Assembly (NCBI GenBank): GCA_965214085.1
Contig: OZ243937.1
Span: 1,116,001 to 1,180,000 of the forward strand
Origin: UBA6055 sp965214085
Lineage (GTDB): Bacteria > Chloroflexota > Anaerolineae > Aggregatilineales > Phototrophicaceae
DNA length: 64,000 bases
Reading direction: 5' to 3'
Of this stretch, positions 58,309-64,000 are shown one piece after another; positions within the stretch are counted from its first letter, which is position 1, and each line of letters opens with the position of its first letter. The notes beneath the pieces were generated by a model. That model was not told the DNA's origin and ran no database searches. It saw nothing but the letters and a program-made list of their open reading frames with translations. The translations under genes and the position numbers were made by a program.

Positions 58309-60453
58309 ATGGCTGCTTACTTGATTGTAGATGTCGACGATCTGCTCAAATTCACCGCCGAGCATAGAGTAGACTTGCAGGAGTTGGCAGTGGCGCTGCG
58401 AGGCAGTGCAGCGCTGGTGGCCGGCTTGTCTGACACATCCAACCTGAAGGCGATCGCCATTGCCGATTGGCGCACGGAGCTGCAGGGTGAATGGCAAGTT
58501 GAACCGCAAGCGATGTTCCGCAGCGTCGGTTATGAAGTCTTTGATGCTGACGACCGCAGCTGTTTGCCCGATTGCTTGCTTGATGGTCTCTTTCGTCACG
58601 ATCCCGCCCCAATCAGCGAATTGATTCTGGCGACAACCAGCCTGGACCTGCTGCCGCTCATCTCCAAACTGAATCTGACGAGAAATTCGCGCATTCGCGT
58701 TTGGGGCGCCGACGAGAATATGTTGGCCGGCACCGAGTATGAGGAGCAGGTCATCTATCAATTGCTCGACGGCTTGTATGGCATTCGTACCAAGAACGTC
58801 TGGGTCTATATTGACTTCGAGAACATTTCCATCAGCCTGAACGAACAGGGCTTCGTGGTCAACCTCGACCACTTGATCGAGCGTTTGGTATCTCAAGCGA
58901 AAGCGCATGGCAAGCTGGTCAAGATGGCGGCCTACGCGCCTTGGGGGCAACGTGGCGCATTGCCGCCGCTGGTGGATTCATCCGGGCGTGAAGTCGCCGG
59001 GGAAGCGCCGGCGCGTCTGATGATGGCCAACATCGACCCGGTCTTTCATCTGCCCGGCAAGCAAAGCGCGGATATCCGCATCGCCCGCGATGTGCTGACG
59101 GACGCGGGGCATCCGGAAGCCGGCGACGTCATTATTCTGGCCACCGGGGATCGCGACTTCAACGATGTGGTTAATCCTCTGTTGCAGCGGAATAAAACAG
59201 TCATCGTTTGGGGCGTGCGCGGCAGCACCGGGCGGCTGCTGCAAAGCCATCCCTCCTTGCAGCTTGAGTACATTGACGACTTTACCGACTTGCAGACGCA
59301 TCAGTCCTTGAGCGCAGTGGAGACCGAGCACGACATTGAAAGCTTCATCCCGTCGCAGTGGTCCAGCGTCATCATTCAGTTCTTCCGGCTTTCCGCCACG
59401 TCTGAAAATGCGACAACAACGGTGGACGAACTGATTAATCAGCTAATCGAAGCTCGAGATGTGGTCTCATCCGAGCGCGGTGACGACTTGGTATCTCAGG
59501 CGATTTCACTGGGCATCCTGCAGCAGCAGAGCGCCGGCGGCGTTAGCCTCAACATGCAGCACCCGGTCGTCGAAAAGACTCTGCTGATTGTCAATCGCAT
59601 GGTGCGCCGCGTGGCCAATACCTTGAGCTCGCGCAATTGGGAGTATGTCAATTACGGCTTTCTCCTCAGGGGCTTGGCAATGGAGCGCGACCTCGATCGA
59701 CCGGGCATGAACGAAAGCGACCAATGGCGCTCGCATTGGATCGACTGCCTGGTGCGTGAACGGATCTTGCAGCGAGACCTGGTGCCGCATCGCCATAACC
59801 CGGATGACTTGGTGCCGGTAATTCGCATTCCCTCAGCCGAAGCGCAGCCGATAGCGAGCCAAACTGAGCAGACGCGCGGTGATGTCGAAGCGGCGGCGCA
59901 AAAGTGGCAGGGCGTCGCGCCAAATCAACTATTTGAGACTGAGGCCGAAGTCGCCCGAATGGTAACGCGCATCGTGGTGAGCGTGCAGCAGTTCACCAGT
60001 TTCCGCAATTTCGCCTGGTGTCCGCTGGGCAGCTTGCATCGTAGGCTGCGTGAATTCGACAGCGGCGTGATCTTCCAGCAAGCTGTGGAATACTTGCTGG
60101 TCAACAATATGGTTGCGGTGAATGAGTACCCCAATCCGCGCAGCGACTTCAACACCAAAGGTATCGAGTTGGATGAGAACCATGCCTTTGTAGCGGTCTT
60201 GCTCGCCGAGCGCGATGAATTCGTGCGCGTATTGCTGCAGATGTATCGCAATAATACAACCATCACCCAAGCCAGCATTGAGCGGATCCTGCCTGATGGC
60301 TGGGATGTTCCGCTCTGGATCTCAACCATGCGCGTCGAGAATGTACTCAATCCGCTGCCCGGCCGATCGGATCAGTACAGCCTGTTCCGCACGCATCACT
60401 CGGTTAAGTTGGTTGCCAACGACGATGAAGACGAAGCCGCCGCCGGCATCTAG
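58309..60453 (+). CDS. Large NYN-domain (PIN-like) putative RNase with a degenerate first NYN repeat
   Basis: A 714-residue protein. Residues about 163-330 form an NYN/LabA-like nuclease domain: WVYIDFENISISL (first Asp, 168), SADIRIARDVL (Asp255), ILATGDRDFNDVV (Asp281 and Asp283), and KTVIVWGVRGS. The first 140 residues repeat the same strand pattern (YLIVDVDDLLK, ELILATTSLDLLPLI, RIRVWGADE) without the full acidic set, indicating a degenerate duplicate. Residues 335-714 are mostly helical and may include winged-helix or OST-HTH-like modules, which often accompany NYN domains in RNA-binding proteins. Cytoplasmic. The RNA target is unknown; its neighbours rpsO and pnp are RNA-related. Confidence 0.78.
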   Translation: MAAYLIVDVDDLLKFTAEHRVDLQELAVALRGSAALVAGLSDTSNLKAIAIADWRTELQGEWQVEPQAMFRSVGYEVFDADDRSCLPDCLLDGLFRHDPAPISELILATTSLDLLPLISKLNLTRNSRIRVWGADENMLAGTEYEEQVIYQLLDGLYGIRTKNVWVYIDFENISISLNEQGFVVNLDHLIERLVSQAKAHGKLVKMAAYAPWGQRGALPPLVDSSGREVAGEAPARLMMANIDPVFHLPGKQSADIRIARDVLTDAGHPEAGDVIILATGDRDFNDVVNPLLQRNKTVIVWGVRGSTGRLLQSHPSLQLEYIDDFTDLQTHQSLSAVETEHDIESFIPSQWSSVIIQFFRLSATSENATTTVDELINQLIEARDVVSSERGDDLVSQAISLGILQQQSAGGVSLNMQHPVVEKTLLIVNRMVRRVANTLSSRNWEYVNYGFLLRGLAMERDLDRPGMNESDQWRSHWIDCLVRERILQRDLVPHRHNPDDLVPVIRIPSAEAQPIASQTEQTRGDVEAAAQKWQGVAPNQLFETEAEVARMVTRIVVSVQQFTSFRNFAWCPLGSLHRRLREFDSGVIFQQAVEYLLVNNMVAVNEYPNPRSDFNTKGIELDENHAFVAVLLAERDEFVRVLLQMYRNNTTITQASIERILPDGWDVPLWISTMRVENVLNPLPGRSDQYSLFRTHHSVKLVANDDEDEAAAGI

Positions 60454-60460
60454 CTCGCCA

Positions 60461-60489
60461 TTGCCCAGTGTTGACATCGCTGATACAAT
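60461..60489 (+). promoter_or_regulatory. Promoter of rpsO-pnp
   Basis: TTGCCC (60461-60466), 17 bp, TACAAT (60484-60489), with TGA directly before the -10 as in extended -10 promoters. The start site near 60496 gives a leader of about 62 nt. A TTGACA at 60471 has no properly spaced partner. Confidence 0.5.
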
Positions 60490-60557
60490 CAGCGCGTTGT
60501 TTTGACCGGCAGGCCCCCGATCCGGCCTGTCTGGTGGCTAACGAAGGGACGGAAATC

Positions 60558-60827
60558 ATGCCATTGGATAAAGCAACGAAGAACCAGATCATCAGAGACT
60601 TTGCCCGTGAAGAAGGCGACACGGGCTCGCCCGAAGTGCAGATTGCCCTGCTCAGCGCGCGCATCTCGCAATTGACCGACCATCTCAAAATCCACAATCA
60701 CGACGAACACTCGCGCCGCGGGCTGCTGAAGCTGGTGGGTCAACGCCGCCGGCATTTGAGATATATTTCGCGCAAAAAGCCGGATGTCTACCGTGAATTG
60801 CTGCAACGCCTTGGTTTGCGCCGCTAA
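60558..60827 (+). CDS. rpsO: 30S ribosomal protein S15
   Basis: Binds the central domain of 16S rRNA early in 30S assembly. 89 residues, standard length. Conserved segments: FAREEGDTGSPEVQIALLSARI, LTDHLKIHNHDEHSRRGLL, and VGQRRRHLRYISRKKPDVY. The start MPLDKATKNQ (60558) is preceded by AAGGGACGG; 30 further open codons upstream lie in the leader and are not S15-like. It is followed by pnp, the widely conserved rpsO-pnp order. Confidence 0.97.
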   Translation: MPLDKATKNQIIRDFAREEGDTGSPEVQIALLSARISQLTDHLKIHNHDEHSRRGLLKLVGQRRRHLRYISRKKPDVYRELLQRLGLRR

Positions 60828-61021
60828 TTGTGGACGCCCGGCCAGGCCCAGGCAATCCACTCGATGATGATAGCAACCCAGGCTTTTCCGCCTCTGTGTG
60901 ATATACCGCTTGGCTTCAATCTACCGAAGACGAAAGATGCGACAGCCCTGACTAGCGCGCGCAGTTCGCTTGCCTTGCCTGGTCCGCGGCTTAACCGCAT
61001 TTCAACAATATGGAGAACGCT

Positions 61022-63262
61022 ATGACACTTGATATCCGTGAATACCGCTGCATGGTCGGGGGCAAGGAGGTGGTCATCGAAACCGGCCGCCTGGCCCAGC
61101 AAGCCGGCGGCGCTGTAACCGTCCGCATGGGCGATTCCATGCTATTTTGCTCGGCGACTATGGGCTCGCCCCGGGCGCATTTGGACTTTTTCCCGCTGAG
61201 CGTCGACTACGAAGAAAAGATGTACGCCGGCGGTCGCGTGCCGGGCGGTTTTTTCCGCCGCGAGGGCCGTCCTTCCGAAGGCGCGATTCTTACCTCCCGC
61301 GTGATTGACCGAACGCTGCGTCCACTCTTCCCCAAGAACATGCGCAATGACGTGCAAGTGATACTGATTTCGCTGTCACATGACAAGGAACATCATGTCG
61401 ACATGATGGGCATCATCGCCGCCAGCACCGCTTTGATGATTTCCGACATCCCCTGGAACGGTCCGGTGGCTGGCGCGCGCGTTGGCTTAGTCGATGGCGC
61501 GCTGAAAGTCAACCCAACTTACACGGAGATGGAAGCGAGCAATCTTGACTTGCGCGTTTCCGGCACGGCGGAGGCCATCAACATGGTCGAATGCAATGCC
61601 GATCAGGTAGACGAAGACTTGATGCTCGAAGCGCTGTTCCTGGCTCACGATTCGATCCAGGATATCACCGCGCTGCAGCTGCGCATTCGCGAAGAAATCG
61701 GCAAGGAGAAGCTGGAACCGTCGGTCGACGAATATGCTGAGTCATTGCTGGCCGAGGTGTGTGAAAAGGTCGAAGCGCCGATTCGTGAAATTATGACCGC
61801 CCACAGCGACCGGAATACCCGCCGCGAGCCGCTGGGGGAGATCAAAAAAGCGCTGCTCGATGAATATACGCAGAGGAACGACGCAATCGCCGAAGCCGAC
61901 GAGCAATTCAACATGAAGCACGTCGCGCGCGCCTACGATCAGGTGATGAAAGATGTTGTGCGTGGGCGCATTGTTAATGAAGGCATTCGCCCCGACGGGC
62001 GCGATTTCGCTACGATGCGTTCCCTGGCCGCCGAAGTGGGCTATGTCCCCCGTGTTCATGGCTCCGGCCTGTTTATGCGCGGCGAGACGCAAGTGCTGAC
62101 GATTGCGACCCTGGGTACGCCCCGTGACGCGCAATTTATGGACGGCCTCAGCCCGGAAGGCGACAAGCGCTACATCCATCATTACAACTTCCCGCCCTAT
62201 AGCACGGGCGAGAGCTATCCCTTGCGGGGCCCCAAGCGGCGCGAAATCGGCCACGGCGCCTTGGCGGAAAAAGCGCTGCTGGCGATGATGCCCTCCGAAG
62301 AAGAATTCCCCTATGTCTTGAGGTTGGTCAGCGAGGTCATGAGCTCGAACGGCAGCACCTCGATGGCTAGCGTCTGCGGCAGCACCCTCGCGCTGCTGGA
62401 CGCTGGCGTCCCCATCAAAAATCCGGTCGGCGGCATCGCCATGGGCCTGATTAAAGAGGGCGACAAGATCGCTGTTTTGACCGACATTCAGGGCATGGAA
62501 GATCACATCGGCGATATGGATTTCAAAGTGGCTGGTACCGTTGACGGCATCACCGCCTTGCAGATGGACATCAAGATTGCCGGCGTCACCCGCGATATCA
62601 TGCGGCAGGCACTGGCGCAGGCGAAAGACGCCCGCCTGCAGATTCTGGACGTGATGCAAGCCGCGATGCCTGCGCCGCGCGCTAAGCTGAGCGATTATGC
62701 GCCGCGTATGGAATCCTTCCGCATCGCTGTGGACAAGATCGGCGCGGTGATCGGGCCCGGCGGCAAGAATGTCCGCGGCCTGCAGGAAGAGCACGGCGTC
62801 AAAGTCGATATTCAAGATGACGGCTTGATCTTCGTGGCCGGCGAATCCGGCGCGGAAGTCGACAAGGTGATCGAAAAGATCCGCAACATGGTGGAAGATC
62901 CGGAACTCGGTCAGATCTATACCGGCAAGGTTACCCGCGTGGAGAACTACGGCGCCTTTGTCGAATTCCTGCCGGGCTCTGAGGGTATGGTGCATGTCTC
63001 GCAGCTCGCCGACTATCACGTCAAGAGCGTGGAAGAAGAAGTCAGCGTGGGCGACGAGATCATGGTTATGGTCATTAATGTGGACAACACCGGCCGTGTT
63101 CGCTTGAGCCGACAGGCGGTCCTGGAAGGCTGGGACGTCGAAGAGGCCAAGCGCCGCGATGCCGCCGGCAGCCGTCGTGGGGGCGGGGGCGGGCGTCGCG
63201 ATGGCAATCGCCGCGGCGGGGATCGTCGCAGTGGCGGTGGCAACCGCGACCGCCGCAACTAG
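61022..63262 (+). CDS. pnp: Polyribonucleotide nucleotidyltransferase (PNPase)
   Basis: Phosphorolytic 3'-5' exoribonuclease, a homotrimer and possible degradosome core. 746 residues. Order: first RNase PH domain (TVRMGDSMLFCSATMG, GFFRREGRPSEGAILTSRVI), a helical linker, the active second RNase PH domain (RPDGRDFATMRSLAAEVGYV, GSGLFMRGETQVLTIATLGT, SSNGSTSMASVCGSTLALLD), KH domain (DKIGAVIGPGGKNVRGLQEE), S1 domain (GKVTRVENYGAFVEFLPGSE), and a Gly/Arg-rich tail of about 30 residues, probably an extra RNA contact. The start at MTLDIREYRC is chosen for GGAGAACGCT upstream. It is separated from rpsO by a 194-bp spacer without a gene, which could hold a processing site. Confidence 0.97.
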   Translation: MTLDIREYRCMVGGKEVVIETGRLAQQAGGAVTVRMGDSMLFCSATMGSPRAHLDFFPLSVDYEEKMYAGGRVPGGFFRREGRPSEGAILTSRVIDRTLRPLFPKNMRNDVQVILISLSHDKEHHVDMMGIIAASTALMISDIPWNGPVAGARVGLVDGALKVNPTYTEMEASNLDLRVSGTAEAINMVECNADQVDEDLMLEALFLAHDSIQDITALQLRIREEIGKEKLEPSVDEYAESLLAEVCEKVEAPIREIMTAHSDRNTRREPLGEIKKALLDEYTQRNDAIAEADEQFNMKHVARAYDQVMKDVVRGRIVNEGIRPDGRDFATMRSLAAEVGYVPRVHGSGLFMRGETQVLTIATLGTPRDAQFMDGLSPEGDKRYIHHYNFPPYSTGESYPLRGPKRREIGHGALAEKALLAMMPSEEEFPYVLRLVSEVMSSNGSTSMASVCGSTLALLDAGVPIKNPVGGIAMGLIKEGDKIAVLTDIQGMEDHIGDMDFKVAGTVDGITALQMDIKIAGVTRDIMRQALAQAKDARLQILDVMQAAMPAPRAKLSDYAPRMESFRIAVDKIGAVIGPGGKNVRGLQEEHGVKVDIQDDGLIFVAGESGAEVDKVIEKIRNMVEDPELGQIYTGKVTRVENYGAFVEFLPGSEGMVHVSQLADYHVKSVEEEVSVGDEIMVMVINVDNTGRVRLSRQAVLEGWDVEEAKRRDAAGSRRGGGGGRRDGNRRGGDRRSGGGNRDRRN

Positions 63263-63282
63263 GGCGGGCTCCCCGAGACTAT

Positions 63283-63319
63283 TCAAACGCGTCGCGATGC
63301 ATTTGCGGCGCGTTTTTTG
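63283..63319 (+). terminator. Rho-independent terminator after pnp
   Basis: AAACGCGTCGC (63285-63295) pairs with GCGGCGCGTTT (63305-63315) with one wobble; loop GATGCATTT, then six T. It is very similar in sequence to the terminator after atpF (both start with TTCAAACGCG). Confidence 0.83.
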
Positions 63320-63354
63320 ATTATCGACCGGATGAATTTGCAGGAGCCAGAAGC

Positions 63355-63543
63355 ATGACCGATAAGGGCGACGCCGCCAACAAAGCCCTCGCCGAGACCG
63401 ACAACTATATCGTCTGGGAAGTGCGCGAGCCCGATGGCGAGATCACCTATCATGTCGAACTGGGCGCGGTAACGCTGCATTTCTTCCGCGAAGAATGGGG
63501 CGAATTTTTGCGGCTGATCAAGGTAGCAGCGAGCAACAGCTGA
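63355..63543 (+). CDS. Small uncharacterised protein
   Basis: A 62-residue protein that I do not recognise. AGGAG lies 8 bp before the ATG, which supports translation. The sequence is compact and looks folded: YIVWEVREPDGEITYHVELG, then VTLHFFREEWGEFLRLI, suggesting a beta-hairpin or three strands and a C-terminal helix, with conserved-looking Trp residues. No signal peptide. Its stop overlaps the start of the next gene (TGATG), so the two are translationally coupled. Confidence 0.72.
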   Translation: MTDKGDAANKALAETDNYIVWEVREPDGEITYHVELGAVTLHFFREEWGEFLRLIKVAASNS

Positions 63544-64000
63544 TGGATGCGCGGCGCGTGCAAAGCCATTTTGTCGCCGTCATGGCGAAGCATCTGCCGC
63601 CCAGCGCTTCCTCCCTGCGCTTGCTTGATCTCGACGGGGCTTCGGCCCGCATCCTGGCGAACTGGCGCGCCGATCTCGACGCCTCGCAGGTAATGCCAAG
63701 TGAGCTCGACGCGGCCGGGCTCGCGCCCGATTCCTTTGATGCCGTGGTCGCCTATGATATCGAAATCAACGCGCAACTGCTCAGCGAATCTCTGAGACTG
63801 CTGCGCCCCGGCGGCAGGCTGATCATGCTGCAATCGCGCGGCTCGGTCAGCGAAAGTCAGGCGCGTATTCTGCGTGGCCAGGGCTACACGCGGCTGCTGG
63901 TGGAACCGGCGCTGGATGGCCTCGGCGTTTTGCTGCGCGGGGAAAAGCCACACCAAACGGCGGATACGGCTGAGCGCGTCCAGAGTGTCGCGCAGGCCGA
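63543..64000 (+). CDS. Methyltransferase-like protein (incomplete at window end)
   Basis: An open frame from ATG 63543 to the window edge (about 152 residues visible), coupled to the small gene upstream. It has the strand order of a class I SAM methyltransferase (LRLLDLDGASARIL, FDAVVAYDIEINAQLLSESL, LRLLRPGGRLIMLQSRG). The SAM-binding glycine loop GxGxG, however, is replaced by DLDGASA and no acidic strand-2 end is obvious. It is either a degenerate relative or a methyltransferase-fold protein of another function. The C-terminus is outside the window. Confidence 0.6.
   Translation, partial: MDARRVQSHFVAVMAKHLPPSASSLRLLDLDGASARILANWRADLDASQVMPSELDAAGLAPDSFDAVVAYDIEINAQLLSESLRLLRPGGRLIMLQSRGSVSESQARILRGQGYTRLLVEPALDGLGVLLRGEKPHQTADTAERVQSVAQA

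Noticed and set aside
58072..58950. 292-codon minus-strand frame across the NYN leader and gene start
   Set aside because: Mostly antisense to the NYN domain; the leader part shows no coding character and a strong promoter points the other way.
60471..60476. TTGACA as -35 box of rpsO
   Set aside because: There is only a 7-bp gap to TACAAT and no acceptable -10 at 16-18 bp; TTGCCC at 60461 has the correct 17-bp spacing.
61742..63286. 514-codon open frame antisense to pnp
   Set aside because: It mirrors the codon periodicity of pnp (high-GC third positions keep the opposite frame open), has no recognisable domain, and PNPase is certain.

Overview
This 64-kb window is a chromosomal segment from a GC-rich, codon-dense bacterium. 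Gene content suggests a member of the Chloroflexota, possibly Anaerolineae-like. This is inference from the mix of genes: a division/cell-wall (dcw) cluster without murE/murF, complex I with a second NuoM, an archaeal/eukaryotic-type prolyl-tRNA synthetase, a secreted giant alpha-2-macroglobulin, paired FemAB-type transferases, and no outer-membrane (LPS/Bam/Lpt) genes. No rRNA, tRNA or CRISPR array was recognised.

Layout. 1-9 kb (minus strand): dcw cluster, transcribed rsmH - ftsL-like - ftsI-like - mraY - murD - ftsW - murG - murC (murC is cut by the window edge). The FtsI-like protein has lost the diagnostic residues of all three transpeptidase motifs. 9-11 kb: uvrC. 11-12 kb: a small A/T-richer pair, an MNT nucleotidyltransferase plus an HExxH metalloprotease-like protein. 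12-15 kb: serine pathway (serB-like, a second HAD phosphatase, serA). 15-24 kb: a TetR regulator, an Mrr-type endonuclease, an SDR, and a beta-oxidation pair (fadN-like and thiolase) split by an opposite-strand ATPase/DUF4276-like module. 24-29.6 kb: single metabolic genes (methyltransferase, lipoprotein, M20 peptidase, LysE exporter, HNH nuclease, APH-like kinase). 29.7-35.6 kb: a 1974-residue alpha-2-macroglobulin-like protein lacking the thioester motif. 35.6-38.6 kb: a PhyH-type dioxygenase and two FemAB-type transferases.

38.8-51.5 kb: an energy block. It holds the seven membrane-arm genes of complex I (nuoA,H,J,K,L,M,N) plus a second nuoM, without any peripheral-arm gene. Directly after them lie F0 genes of ATP synthase (an AtpZ/I-like gene, atpB, atpE, and a b-delta fusion), without any F1 catalytic subunit. 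AtpB carries an acidic/His-rich insertion of about 185 residues. 51.6-56 kb: murE (separate from the dcw cluster), a GT2 glycosyltransferase, a polyprenyl glycosylphosphotransferase and a MazG-like hydrolase. 56-64 kb: proS, a large NYN-domain protein behind a near-consensus promoter and a 260-nt leader, rpsO, pnp, a small conserved-looking protein, and the start of a methyltransferase-like gene.

Four intergenic copies of a palindromic 'CACAGAG' repeat (7.6, 27.5, 38.7 and 56.1 kb) look like one non-autonomous mobile family; one copy is flanked by 10-bp direct repeats. Four candidate restriction/defence or toxin-type loci (10985-11945, 16260-17381, 20577-22393, 27815-28375) are scattered between housekeeping genes. 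Several gene starts were moved from the longest reading frame because a promoter or ribosome-binding site decides otherwise (ftsI-like, mraY, tetR, HExxH gene, femX, GT2, rpsO, pnp).
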